From Paenibacillus campinasensis (GTDB lineage: Bacteria; Bacillota; Bacilli; Paenibacillales; Paenibacillaceae), in assembly GCF_002272015.1 (NCBI RefSeq), contig NZ_NPBY01000042.1, forward strand, positions 1-49,353: a stretch of DNA of 49,353 bases, in the 5' to 3' direction. The notes below the pieces were generated by a model. It worked only from the letters and a program-made list of their open reading frames with translations. It did not search any database and was not told the origin of the DNA. Each line of letters begins with the position of its first letter. The first letter of the stretch is position 1. Position numbers and translations under genes: made by a program. Shown piece after piece: positions 25,919 to 36,700 of this stretch.

Positions 25919-26303
25919 ATGTCATCCCTCCTTCTTGCTAGAACCTACGGATTAGGCATTGATTCGGTTTCAGAATGCTGTATTTATCACAATTTGACTC
26001 CAGGGAGCCGTAATTCATAAAATGCTATGCCCTATCTTTCGGAAGTACAAATCCAACGGCAGATCATAGTTATTTGTGGCTATTTTGTAAAATATTATAT
26101 ATTTATAACATCCTTTTACTGTAAAACAATAGATTTATACGGGATATTTTGGTATGTTATAGATGAGGGCAACGTTTCCTCCCTTTTGTACAGTCAGCGC
26201 ATCCTCCATTTTGCTCTTGAAAGTGAGGTGAACCGGCTGTTTTTTTTCAAAGTCTACTTCATGGGTTTCATTAAAAGCATTCCGAAAGGAGCTGAAGAGA
26301 ACG
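25919..26303. other. AT-rich upstream region of the cellulase operon
   Basis: No gene is supported here. An open frame from 26027 runs into the cellulase in another frame and lacks coding character. The region is AT-rich around 26070-26160 and should hold the cellulase promoter and a long leader. Confidence 0.55.
26074..26103 (+). promoter_or_regulatory. Possible cellulase operon promoter
   Basis: TTGTGG (26074-26079), 18 bp, then TATATT (26098-26103). If used, the leader would be about 190 nt long. No convincing cre site was found near it. Confidence 0.3.
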
Positions 26304-29063
26304 GTGATTCGCAAATGGAAATGGATGAGGAGCAAATGGTCGAAAAAAAGCGGAATATTGTTATTCAGCATTGTGTTAGCGCTTACAACCATGTTAGGGT
26401 CAATGACCCATTCTCCTGTCGCCAATGCGGCCGCCTCCGATTACAATTATGCCGAGGCGCTGCAAAAGTCGATTTATTTCTACGAGGCCCAGCGTTCCGG
26501 ACCGCTGCCAGACAACAACCGGGTAGAGTGGCGCGGTGACTCCGGTCTGCAGGACGGTGCGGATGTCGGCCATGATTTGACGGGAGGCTGGTACGACGCC
26601 GGGGATCATGTCAAATTTGGGTTTCCGATGGCGGCGACCGCCACGATGCTCGCATGGTCCGTATACGAATACCGGGAAGGGTACGAACAGGCAGGACAGC
26701 TTGATGAAATTCTGGATAATATCCGCTGGGCGACGGACTATTTCATGAAAGCGCATACTGCACCTAACGAGCTGTGGGGCCAAGTGGGCAACGGGACGGC
26801 AGACCACAACTGGTGGGGACCGGCCGAAGTGATGCCGATGGAGCGTCCGGCCTATAAAATCGATGCCAACAATCCCGGCTCCGATCTCGCCGGAGAAACG
26901 GCTGCGGCGCTTGCTGCAAGCTCGATCATTTTCCGGGACAGCGACCCGGCTTATGCGGACAAGCTGCTCCGGCACGCCAAGGAGCTGTACGACTTTGCCG
27001 ACCAGTATCGCGGCAAGTATTCCGACAGCATTACCGATGCCAGACAGTTCTACAACTCCTGGAGCGGATACGCCGATGAGCTAAGCTGGGGCGGTGTGTG
27101 GCTGTACTTGGCCACTGAGGACGAAGCTTACCTCGATAAGGCTATCGCTGCCAGTGAGCTGTGGGGTACCAACCAGCAGGGCGAATGGGATTACAAATGG
27201 ACCCATGCCTGGGACGACAAACATTACGGCGCCCAATTGCTGCTGGCCCGGATCACCGAGGATCCGAGGTTCATTCGTTCGGTGGAAAAGAACATCGAAT
27301 TCTGGACGACCGGCGTTCAGGGAACGGGCGAACGCGTCACCTATACGCCGGGAGGGCTCGCACATCTTGACCAGTGGGGCGTTCTCCGCTATGCGGCTAA
27401 CCAGGCGTTTCTCGCATTCGTGTATTCCGACTGGGTCGACGATCCCGCCAAGCAGTTAAACGCACGTTCATTCGCCGAACGGCAAATTCTGTACATGCTG
27501 GGCGACAATCCGCGCAACAGCAGCTATGTCGTCGGCTTCGGCAACAACCCGCCGCAGCGCCCGCATCACCGCACCTCGCACGGTTCCTGGGCGGACAGCC
27601 AGAATGTTCCTGATGACCACCGCCATATTCTGTACGGTGCATTGGTCGGCGGTCCGACCGCAACCGATAGCTATACCGATTCCATTAGCGATTATGTGTC
27701 CAACGAAGTTGCGATCGATTATAACGCTGGCTTCACCGGCGCTCTGGCAAGAATGATGATCCTTCACGGACAGGGACAGCAGCCGCTCCCTTCCTTCCCT
27801 GCTCCGGAGGAGCGCGAGGATGAAATGTTCGTTGAAGCCTCGGTCAACGCCAGCGGCAGCAACTTTGTGGAAATCCGCGCCCTGCTGAACAACCGCTCAG
27901 GCTGGCCGGCCCGCGCAAGCGAAGAGATGTCCTTCCGCTACTACGTCGATCTTAGCGAAGCGGTAGAGGCCGGGTACGGTCCGGAGGACATCACGGTCAC
28001 GGCCGGAGGATACAATCAGGGGGCAGCGGTATCCCAGCTGCAGCCGCATGATACGGCCCGTCACATATACTACACGACGGTTGATTTTACCGGAACGCGC
28101 ATCTATCCGGGCGGCCAATCCGCTTACCGCAAAGAAGTGCAGTTCCGCATCACCGCCCCGCTGAACACGAGTTTCTGGGATAACACGAATGACTTTTCGT
28201 TCCAGGGTCTGGCCCCTCAGGGAGCGTCTCCGATCAAAACCCCGTATATCCCGGTGTTTGACGCAGGTCAGCACGTGTTCGGCGAGCTGCCCCAAGGAGG
28301 CGGAAATCCGGGCGAGCCTGTGGCTCCCGCCGCACCGCGAAACGTAACGGCTGTTCCGGGTGATTCGCTTGTCCGGCTGACCTGGAATGCCGTAAGCGGT
28401 GCTCATGACTATGCGGTCAGAAGATCGCTTGTAAGCGGCGGCCCTTACGAAACGATCGGAACGACGACGGAGCCGGCATATATCGATACCGATGTCGTCA
28501 ACGATACGGCCTATTACTATGTCATTACCGCCAGAAATGCAGCTGGCGAGAGCCTCCCCTCCACCCAGGTCAACGCCAGACCGCGCGTTGCCCCGGTGCC
28601 TGTGGAAGGCGATTTGAAAGTCCAGTACCGCAACGGTGACGGAAGCTCCGCCGATAATCAGATCCGACCGCATTTCCGCATTGTAAACACCAGCGAAGAG
28701 ACGGTTCCCCTCAGCGAGATTACCCTGCGATATTACTACACGATTGACGGAGATGTGCCCCAGCAGTTCCACTGCGACTATGCCGTGATCGGCAGCGGCA
28801 ACGTAAACGGCCGGTTCGTCAAGCTGGACAGTGCGCAGACCGGCAGCGACTACTACCTGGAAATTTCCTTCGCTCACGGTGCGGGCAGCCTGGCGCCCGG
28901 CGCGGACAGCGGGGAAATTCAGGCCCGCTTCAATAAGAGCAATTGGTCGAATTATAACGAGACGGATGATTATTCTTACAACGGTACGCAGCAAACGTTT
29001 GCCGACTGGGATAAGGTTACGTTGTACCGGAACGGCACATTGATTTGGGGAGTTGAGCCCTGA
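26304..29063 (+). CDS. Family 9 cellulase: GH9-CBM3c-FN3-CBM3
   Basis: Secreted endo/processive beta-1,4-glucanase of 919 residues. Signal peptide about 1-43 (ANA/ASDYNY). GH9 catalytic domain about 46-490, with 'GGWYDAGDHVKFG' placing the catalytic aspartates at D98 and D101 and the proton donor at E468 in 'SNEVAIDYNAGF'. A CBM3c (about 506-640) follows directly, the arrangement that makes GH9 enzymes processive. Then come an FN3 module (about 675-760) and a CBM3 (about 766-919) that should bind crystalline cellulose. The GTG start at 26304 has AAAGGAG 12 nt upstream; an ATG at 26325 is possible. It lies 60 bp before the GH48 gene with no terminator, so the two are an operon. Confidence 0.95.
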   Translation: MIRKWKWMRSKWSKKSGILLFSIVLALTTMLGSMTHSPVANAAASDYNYAEALQKSIYFYEAQRSGPLPDNNRVEWRGDSGLQDGADVGHDLTGGWYDAGDHVKFGFPMAATATMLAWSVYEYREGYEQAGQLDEILDNIRWATDYFMKAHTAPNELWGQVGNGTADHNWWGPAEVMPMERPAYKIDANNPGSDLAGETAAALAASSIIFRDSDPAYADKLLRHAKELYDFADQYRGKYSDSITDARQFYNSWSGYADELSWGGVWLYLATEDEAYLDKAIAASELWGTNQQGEWDYKWTHAWDDKHYGAQLLLARITEDPRFIRSVEKNIEFWTTGVQGTGERVTYTPGGLAHLDQWGVLRYAANQAFLAFVYSDWVDDPAKQLNARSFAERQILYMLGDNPRNSSYVVGFGNNPPQRPHHRTSHGSWADSQNVPDDHRHILYGALVGGPTATDSYTDSISDYVSNEVAIDYNAGFTGALARMMILHGQGQQPLPSFPAPEEREDEMFVEASVNASGSNFVEIRALLNNRSGWPARASEEMSFRYYVDLSEAVEAGYGPEDITVTAGGYNQGAAVSQLQPHDTARHIYYTTVDFTGTRIYPGGQSAYRKEVQFRITAPLNTSFWDNTNDFSFQGLAPQGASPIKTPYIPVFDAGQHVFGELPQGGGNPGEPVAPAAPRNVTAVPGDSLVRLTWNAVSGAHDYAVRRSLVSGGPYETIGTTTEPAYIDTDVVNDTAYYYVITARNAAGESLPSTQVNARPRVAPVPVEGDLKVQYRNGDGSSADNQIRPHFRIVNTSEETVPLSEITLRYYYTIDGDVPQQFHCDYAVIGSGNVNGRFVKLDSAQTGSDYYLEISFAHGAGSLAPGADSGEIQARFNKSNWSNYNETDDYSYNGTQQTFADWDKVTLYRNGTLIWGVEP

Positions 29064-29123
29064 GCTTTACAGGGGTGAAGTTCAAGGAAACAACCATTTA
29101 TTAATGGAAAGGATGATGTAAGG

Positions 29124-32117
29124 ATGATGCATTGGACCAAATGCAAGAGACCTGCTTCCGTCCTGATGAGCGCGGTGTTATTTCTCACTTTGATTACGAC
29201 CGGGCTGTTCGGTTCCGGGACAGCCCAGGCCGCGTCCGCTTCTCCCGAGGCAGACCGTTTCCTTCAGCTGTATAATCAGCTGAAAGACCCAGGCAACGGC
29301 TATTTCTCCCCGGAGGGCATTCCCTATCACTCCATCGAAACCTTGATTAGCGAAGCGCCCGACTACGGGCATATGACAACCTCGGAGGCGTACAGCTATT
29401 GGCTGTGGCTCGAAGTACTGTACGGGTATTACACCGGAGACTGGAGCCAGCTTGAAGCCGCCTGGGACAATATGGAGAAGTACATTATCCCGGTCAACGA
29501 AGGCGACGGCAACGAAGAGCAGCCGACGATGAGCTACTACAATCCGAACAGTCCAGCAACCTACGCGGCGGAATATCCGCAGCCGGATCAATATCCAAGC
29601 GAGCTTTCCGGCCAGTACGCGGCTGGCAGAGACCCGCTGGACGCCGAGCTAAAGGCAACCTATGGAGACAACCAGACCTACCTGATGCATTGGCTGCTTG
29701 ATGTTGACAACTGGTACGGCTACGGGAATTTGCTGAACCCCGGGCATATCGCTACCTATGTGAACACGTTCCAGCGTGGTGAACAGGAGTCCGTCTGGGA
29801 GGCGATTCCGCATCCTTCGCAGGATGACAAGTCCTTCGGCAAAGCCGGCGAAGGCTTCATGAGCCTGTTCACGAAAGAGAACCAGGCTCCGGCGGCGCAA
29901 TGGCGCTACACGAATGCGACCGACGCCGACGCCCGGGCCATCCAGGCCATGTATTGGGCGAAGCAGCTTGGTTATGACAATGAGGTCTATTTTGACAAAG
30001 CGAAAAAAATGGGCGATTATCTTCGTTACGGCATGTACGATAAGTACTTCCAGCAAATCGGCAGCGCGTCAGATGGGAGCCCGGCCGCCGGAACGGGCAA
30101 AGACGCCAGCCATTACCTGATGGCCTGGTACACGTCCTGGGGCGGCGGCCTGGGACAAACGGGCAACTGGGCTTGGCGGATCGGAGCCAGCCACATGCAT
30201 CAGGGTTACCAGAACGTTATGGCCGCCCATGCGCTCTCGGATCCGGACAGCGGTCTGGTTCCGGACTCCCCGACCGCCGGGCAGGACTGGACCACTTCGC
30301 TGAAGCGCCAGCTGGAATTCTACACCTGGCTGCAATCGGCTGAAGGGGCAATCGCCGGCGGCGCAACCAACAGCTGGGGCGGCTCTTATCAGGCGTATCC
30401 GGCTGGAACGAGCACGTTCTACGGCATGGCTTACGACGATGCCCCGGTATACCATGATCCGCCGTCCAACAACTGGTTCGGCATGCAGGCTTGGCCGGTG
30501 GAACGGATCGCAGAATACTACTATATTCTCGCTTCGAACGGGGATACGTCGTCCGAGAATTTCCAGATGGCCAAACAGGTCGTTACCAATTGGATCGACT
30601 GGTCGATGGATTATGTATTTGTGGACAGCAAACCGGTTACCGATGCCGACGGCTACTATCTGGACCCGCAAGGCAACCGGGTGCTTGGCGGACATAATCC
30701 GCAAATCGCGACCACGCCGGCGCCAGGCGATTTCTGGATTCCGAGCGATCTGGAATGGCGGGGCCAACCGGATACCTGGAACGGATTCGGCAGCTTCACG
30801 GGCAATCCGGAGCTTCGCGTCGTGACCAAAAATCCTGGCCAGGACGTTGGTGTACTGGGCAGCTACATTAAAGCGCTGACCTTCTTTGCCGCTGCTACAG
30901 AGGCGGAAAGCGGCAGCTACACCGCACTTGGACAGCAAGCAGAGCAGTTAGCCAAGGCGCTGCTCGATACCGCTTGGAATTACAATGACGGTATCGGCAT
31001 TGTCAAACCGGAGGCACGCGGCGATTACTACCGCTACTTCACCAAGGAAATTTACTTCCCGGCCGGCTGGAGCGGCACGTTCGGACAAGGCAATACAATC
31101 CCAGGGACAAACGCCGTTCCTTCCGATCCGGCTAAAGGCGGCAACGGCGTGTATATCAGTTACTCTGATCTCCGTCCGGACATCAAGAACGACCCTTCCT
31201 GGCCCTACCTGGAAGACAAATACACTACATCCTGGAATCCGCAAACTGGGCAGTGGGAAAACGGCGCACCAGAGTTTACCTATCACCGCTTCTGGTCCCA
31301 GGTTGATATGGCTACAGCTTATGCGGAATACGACCGTTTGATCAACGGCGGCGATAGCGGCCCAGTTGAACCCGTGGCTCCTCAAGCACCTCGGAACCTG
31401 AAAGCAGACGCCGGGGACGCTCAAGTGTCATTGTCCTGGAGCAGAACGAGCGGCGCGGACAGCTACACCGTGAAGCGGGCCGAAACGAGTGGCGGTCCTT
31501 ATACGGAGATCGCAACCGTCTCTGAAACGAGCTATGTTGATCTGGACGTCGTCAACGACCGTACGTACTATTATGTGGTTAGCGCTGCCAATGCAGCGGG
31601 CGCTAGTCCGAACTCGGTCGAAGCCAGCGCGACGCCAACAGCCGCTCCCGTACCGGCGGAAGGTGACCTGAAGCTGCTCTATCGCACGAACAACACCAAT
31701 TCCACCGACAATCAGATCCGTGCCCAATTCCGGATTACCAACACCGGCGATGAGAGCATTGATCTAAGCGATGTCAAGCTGCGCTACTACTTTACCGTCG
31801 ATGGGGACAGGCCGCAGGAGTTCCACTGCGACTATGCGGTCATCGGCAGCGGTAACGTGAGGGGCACCTTCGTCAAGCTGGATGAAGCTTCGTCCGGCGC
31901 CGACTATTATTTGGAGGTTTCCTTCGCGCCCGGCGCGGGAACGCTTGCGCCTGGCGCAGACAGCGGCGAAATCCAGATTCGCTTCAACAAGAACGACTGG
32001 TCGAATTACAACCAAGCGAACGACTTCTCCTATGACCCAACCAAAACCTCGTACACCGAATGGGAGCGCGTTCCGCTCTATGTGGGCGGGCAACTTGTAT
32101 GGGGGCTCGAACCATAA
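29124..32117 (+). CDS. Family 48 cellobiohydrolase: GH48-FN3-CBM3
   Basis: Secreted reducing-end exoglucanase of 997 residues. Signal peptide about 1-37 (AQA/ASAS). GH48 domain about 40-738, with the likely proton donor E88 in 'MTTSEAYSYWLWLE' and aromatic-rich tunnel segments such as 'LMHWLLDVDNWYGYG', 'WYTSWGGGLGQTGNWAWRIG' and 'NPQIATTPAPGDFWIPSD'. The FN3 (about 754-839) and CBM3 (about 844-997) closely match those of the GH9 enzyme, e.g. both carry 'FHCDYAVIGSGNV' and 'LAPGADSGEIQ'. GH9 plus GH48 is the classic synergistic pair for crystalline cellulose. The gene ends at a bidirectional terminator. Confidence 0.95.
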   Translation: MMHWTKCKRPASVLMSAVLFLTLITTGLFGSGTAQAASASPEADRFLQLYNQLKDPGNGYFSPEGIPYHSIETLISEAPDYGHMTTSEAYSYWLWLEVLYGYYTGDWSQLEAAWDNMEKYIIPVNEGDGNEEQPTMSYYNPNSPATYAAEYPQPDQYPSELSGQYAAGRDPLDAELKATYGDNQTYLMHWLLDVDNWYGYGNLLNPGHIATYVNTFQRGEQESVWEAIPHPSQDDKSFGKAGEGFMSLFTKENQAPAAQWRYTNATDADARAIQAMYWAKQLGYDNEVYFDKAKKMGDYLRYGMYDKYFQQIGSASDGSPAAGTGKDASHYLMAWYTSWGGGLGQTGNWAWRIGASHMHQGYQNVMAAHALSDPDSGLVPDSPTAGQDWTTSLKRQLEFYTWLQSAEGAIAGGATNSWGGSYQAYPAGTSTFYGMAYDDAPVYHDPPSNNWFGMQAWPVERIAEYYYILASNGDTSSENFQMAKQVVTNWIDWSMDYVFVDSKPVTDADGYYLDPQGNRVLGGHNPQIATTPAPGDFWIPSDLEWRGQPDTWNGFGSFTGNPELRVVTKNPGQDVGVLGSYIKALTFFAAATEAESGSYTALGQQAEQLAKALLDTAWNYNDGIGIVKPEARGDYYRYFTKEIYFPAGWSGTFGQGNTIPGTNAVPSDPAKGGNGVYISYSDLRPDIKNDPSWPYLEDKYTTSWNPQTGQWENGAPEFTYHRFWSQVDMATAYAEYDRLINGGDSGPVEPVAPQAPRNLKADAGDAQVSLSWSRTSGADSYTVKRAETSGGPYTEIATVSETSYVDLDVVNDRTYYYVVSAANAAGASPNSVEASATPTAAPVPAEGDLKLLYRTNNTNSTDNQIRAQFRITNTGDESIDLSDVKLRYYFTVDGDRPQEFHCDYAVIGSGNVRGTFVKLDEASSGADYYLEVSFAPGAGTLAPGADSGEIQIRFNKNDWSNYNQANDFSYDPTKTSYTEWERVPLYVGGQLVWGLEP

Positions 32118-32150
32118 TGCGAACTGGCAAATAACTCGAGCTCCAAACTG

Positions 32151-32186
32151 AAAAAGACCCGGCAGAGATAACCCCTGCCGGGTCTT
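32151..32186. terminator. Bidirectional terminator between the GH48 and stalk-protein genes
   Basis: 12-bp stem AAGACCCGGCAG (32154-32165) / CTGCCGGGTCTT (32175-32186). The T run is on the minus strand (five Ts), so it best serves the stalk-domain gene, while also ending the cellulase operon. Confidence 0.85.
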
Positions 32187-32267
32187 GCCGTTGTCAGTGT
32201 CTTTGGGACACTTTCGCGTTCTTGCTCCGAATGATTGTGCCTGCCCTGAACATAAAGGCAGCTCAAG

Positions 32268-33539
32268 CTACTCCATTTCGATGTGAAAGCTTTGGTTCCC
32301 GATCTGCACGTAGAACCGATCCTCGGTACGCTGTGGCGGCACCACAAATACAAAGCGTTCGACCTTGCCGTCAGTGTAAGTCAGGATGATTGTATTTTTC
32401 TGGATTTTATACGTCCCTTTGACCGAATCGCGGACGGATGACGCGTCGGTGCGTGCATTACCGGTATCAAGCGAAGCTAGCGAGGATTGATCACTAGTAA
32501 ACGAACCGTCCGGATAAAAGGTCATGTAATTCGTCCAGGATGTCGCGTATGGCGTAATACCGACCAGACCCGTATAGCCCTGGGAGATAAATTCTCCGCC
32601 GAGCTTTGTGCCGTCTGGCAAAGGCACCACTTTGCGCATAGCTACGTCGTTAATTTCCAATTCCCCATCTTTGTTAATGGCAATCGGCAGCGGCTCTTCA
32701 CCGCTGATTTGCAGCATGCCGTCCTTGATCGAGTATGACCGGCAGTTATCCTTACTGCAGTCAATCGTCTCCGGTCCGCCTCCCTTCGGCTCGCCAACGA
32801 CAACCTTTTGATCAGGAAGGAACGTGTAGAACAGCCAGCATACTCCGCCGCATTGATAGCCGCCATAGTCATACGCTCCTCCGAAATACATGCCCCGCAG
32901 CTGATTTAATTGGACAGGGCCTCCATTGTCTTGAGCGACAGGCGGGAGCACGATGGATGGATTTGCTTGTTCTGCTTCCTTGGCAGCTGTATGCTCAGCA
33001 TTTATTTGCGCTTGCGCTTCCTTAAGGAGTTCTTCGACCTCCTCCATCGTCAAGCCATAGGAAGTTACGTATTCATAGGTATATACGATAATTTCCCGAT
33101 GCACGCCGTTCCAGTGAACCAAGGCGCCGGTCGATTCGCTGACGAATCGAAGCGGAACCAGCGTATGTCCCTTGACCGTCGTTGCCGGACGGTCCAGTTT
33201 CACCGACTGCCCGTTCACCTTCGCGGTTGTGCTGTTCAGTGGCAGAAGGATGGTGACTCCTTCTTTGACCGCAGATACCGTTTGATCTTTCTGGCTCCAA
33301 GTCACTTCCATGCCCAGCGCTTCAAAGAACGGGCGCATCTGGACAATGGTTGTTCCCCCTTTAATGTCCGGGTCGATGCTGAATGCAATTTGCTCGTCAT
33401 TGACGAACACATCGATCGGCTTCAGGTCAGCATGGGACGTCTTCACATTCACAAAGCTAAGCAGAATCATTCCGAGCATCAACAAGCCGGCTGTGATCCA
33501 CCATCTGGCTCGGGCGCTCCGGGATAATGAAAGATACAT
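32268..33539 (-). CDS. Exported stalk-domain protein with unknown C-terminal domain
   Basis: Protein of 423 residues. A signal anchor covers about 12-36 ('WWITAGLLMLGMILLSFV'). A copper-amine-oxidase-like stalk domain follows at about 40-155 ('TTIVQMRPFFEALGMEVTW', 'GHTLVPLRFVSESTGALVHW'). A short helical segment (about 160-195) leads to a C-terminal beta-rich domain (about 205-423) that has 'YGGYQCGGVCWLFY' and 'ETIDCSKDNCRSY' cysteines and a late 'GSFTSDQS...KGTYKIQKNTIILTY' lipocalin-like pattern. AAAAGGAG lies upstream of the ATG at 33539; the frame to 33581 is not needed. It is convergent with the cellulases. Function is unknown; a cell-envelope role is likely. Confidence 0.82.
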   Translation of the reverse strand: MYLSLSRSARARWWITAGLLMLGMILLSFVNVKTSHADLKPIDVFVNDEQIAFSIDPDIKGGTTIVQMRPFFEALGMEVTWSQKDQTVSAVKEGVTILLPLNSTTAKVNGQSVKLDRPATTVKGHTLVPLRFVSESTGALVHWNGVHREIIVYTYEYVTSYGLTMEEVEELLKEAQAQINAEHTAAKEAEQANPSIVLPPVAQDNGGPVQLNQLRGMYFGGAYDYGGYQCGGVCWLFYTFLPDQKVVVGEPKGGGPETIDCSKDNCRSYSIKDGMLQISGEEPLPIAINKDGELEINDVAMRKVVPLPDGTKLGGEFISQGYTGLVGITPYATSWTNYMTFYPDGSFTSDQSSLASLDTGNARTDASSVRDSVKGTYKIQKNTIILTYTDGKVERFVFVVPPQRTEDRFYVQIGNQSFHIEME

Positions 33540-33798
33540 GAGTTCACTCCTTTTCCATACATATCCACTCGATGTTAGCACAGAAGTGATTGCCGCGTAA
33601 TCGCCCCAAAGTCGCGACTTCCCAAAGCCTGTTTATCCCTCCAAGGTCAGGTGTAGCCTAAGCCCATTCACGAAAACAATAGCTGCATAGCCATGCTTAA
33701 AACCAGACTAAAGTCGCTGCCTTGCTGTTCGCGTTTCCCCCTGTCCCTCAGTCCTTACTTGGTGAATGCAGGGGAGCCGACTTCATTGAACGTTACAG

Positions 33799-36700
33799 TT
33801 ACATTTTCCAGATCCGGTAGAGAACCATCGCTGCTTCAGCACGCGTCAATGGTTCTGCTGGTGCAATCTTGCCATTCTTGCCGTTGACTATTCCGCTTCC
33901 CACAAGGGAGGCTACACTCTCCTTGGCGTAAGTGGAGATGCTTGCAGCATCGGAATAAGGAACTAGATTTCCGTTGCTGGCAGTTGGCTTACCAGTTGCC
34001 TTCAGGGCTTTCGCCGTCAGAACCATCATATCTTGACGGGATATGCTGCTATCAGGTTTGAATGTGTTATTTTCGAATCCGGATGCGATACCAAGCTCTT
34101 TGGCAATAGCCACGGCCTGTGCATAGTGAGCGGTTGGCTGTACATCGCTGAAGGCTGCCGTGCTCGTGCCCGAGCCTTTCAATTCAAGTGCTCTGACAAG
34201 CAAGACGATAAAGTCTGCTCTCGTGATGGAAGCCGCAGGAGCGAAGCTGTCTTCCGTGATTCCTTTGATAATATCGCGTGCAGCCATTGCTTCGACTGCT
34301 TGTTTTGCCCACAGCACATGTTGTACATCGGCAAAAGACTTGGTTACGTAGGCAACAGCATAGGTGCTGAATTGCGTTGTTATGAACACAACCGAGCCGG
34401 ACTTGGCATCATATCGTCCGTTTGGTATCGCTGTTTCCTGTCCTTGATTGTCAATATTAAGAACCACGATTTGATCTGTATTGACAAGCTCCTGTGCAGC
34501 CGGGGTGTACGGAACGGATACCGTTACAGGCGCCGCAGGGTTGTTCCAGGCCAGAACACGCTCCCCAGACTTTACGCTTAGATCGATCACCGGACGGCTG
34601 CCCACTTTAGCGCGAACATCTGTACTCCAGCGATCTGCCGGGACTTTGTTAATCTGAATAGAGACTTGGTCTGCTAGTTCCGTGATAGTAGACAGCATGT
34701 TGGACGGAATGTGAAGTGCTGCATGTTCTGTCTTAAGCATAAACTCCACCTTATCGCTGCTCTGCAGGCTTGATGTCGGGAAATGCACAACATAGGATTG
34801 TACATTTGTTTGCTTCGGCACTTCGATGGCTATCTGTTTCCTGCCATTGGCATCCGGGGAAGCTTGTGCAATAGCCTTATTCAGGCTCTCGCTCGAAATG
34901 GTTGCTGTGGCTGTCCCATCTTCGACTTTAATATCCGGTACAATCACGGAGTCGTTTCCTGGAAGCTGGGGTTGAGGTTGAGGCTGGGGCGTAGTCCCTG
35001 AGCCCGATCCGCCACTGCCGCCGTCATGGTTACCTCCATTGTTGTTGCCTCCGCCGTTGTTGCCGCCGGAAGAAGGTTTGCCAATCAGCGTCAATTCACC
35101 GAATACGGAAGTATCCTGGTAGCCTTGACCGGATGGATCGTTCCATGCGTTCACACTGATTCTGTTGCCGTCTTTGGCATCATTAATCTGTGCATCAAAA
35201 CCGATGATGACATTGTTCGCAGGCTTCACCTTTTTGAACGGAATTTTCATCTCCACCGTGTAGTTGGTACCGGCCACGGAGACTTTGGATTCAAATCCTG
35301 CGGCGATATGCTCCGGATTAAAGGAAGCCTCGTTCTCGAAGTTCACTCTGTATTGCCCATCATCGTCTTGGAAGCTCGCCGTTTTTCCGTTATTTTCATC
35401 GACGAATACTTCAACGGAGTCTTGCTCCCACGGATTCGGGTTGGTTTTGTTCAGTTGATCGTCTCTGACTTGAACGAGCACATACAGATTGTCGTCATCC
35501 CACAGTGCTCTTGCTGTTCCTGTGGCACCTGACCACGCCATTTGCTTCGTATCCAGTTTCAATTCAGGAGCTTTGCTCCATATGCTGTCTACAGCACCAT
35601 CAATGGACGGTGTCCCATAGTGCGCGCTTGATTTCTTGTATTCAAGCTCTTCGGGCGGATTTTCCCTCAGGTACTTTTCAGGATCAGCGACCCCGTAGAA
35701 TGCTTCTTTGGCTTGAAAATCCTTATCGAACAAGGTTGGATTCTGCTCGGCTCTCCAGCTGGTGCCGTCACTTAACCCCCAGAAGGTAACACGCGGAATA
35801 TGCTCGCTGTTCTTCTTGTAGAGATCCATCAACTGGGCATACAAGTAGGCCTGCTGCTTCGCTTCTTTTTCAGTGATGACAGAGTTGGTGCCTGCCATGA
35901 TATCCAATTCGGTCACGCTGACTTCCACACCCAAGGAAATGAAACGTTCGAGCGACATCCTGACATTGTCCAATCTCGTGCCCAGATTGTAGTGGGCCTG
36001 CATGCCGATGCCGTCAATCAGTTTCTCGCCAGGGTGTTTTGCGGCGTACTTCTCATTGATCTCCTTCACCATGCTGTAGATGGCTGTAGATTTATTCTGG
36101 TTGTCATCGTTGTAGTCATTGTAGTATAGCTTGATATCCCAGCCGTTATCGTCAATGACTTCTTTGGCCGCAAGGAATGCCTCCTCAATAAATTCAGGGC
36201 CGATGGCTTGCAACCAGCCTGAATTACGCAAGGCATTTTTCCAGTCCTCCGGATTAGGCGGGTTATCGTTCATGGCTTCGTTAACAACGTCCCAGGAAAT
36301 AACTTGGTCACCAAAGTGCTCAACGACCGTTTTCACATGCGTTCTCAGATTGGCCAGAGCTTCATCACGGCTCAATGGTTGACCGTTCGCTGCAGTATGA
36401 AGCCAGGTAGGTGACTGCGCATGCCATACAAGCACGTGACCGTGCAAATCAAAGCCTGCATCTTGCACTTTCTGGACAAGGGCATCTTCTGCCGTGAAAT
36501 CAAATTGTCTGTCTGTGCCATAGGCATAATCCGGCTTCATGTCATTCTCAAACGTAACGACATTGTAGTGCTTCTTCAGAAGCTTGAGCCTTGTCTCGTC
36601 AAAGCTAGACGGATTAACAATGTTGCCGATCAGGAAATCATCCTTGTAAACATCCTTGAGATTAGGCAGATTTTCTTGAATCGGAGGCCCGGCAGCTACA

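Noticed and set aside
26027..26539. 170-codon plus-strand frame before the cellulase
   Set aside because: Overlaps the GH9 signal peptide in another frame; it has no ribosome-binding site and reads like AT-rich non-coding sequence.
27897..28994. 365-codon minus-strand frame
   Set aside because: Antisense to the CBM3/FN3 part of the GH9 enzyme; such long frames are common opposite GC-rich genes.
30069..30938. 289-codon minus-strand frame
   Set aside because: Antisense to the GH48 catalytic domain.
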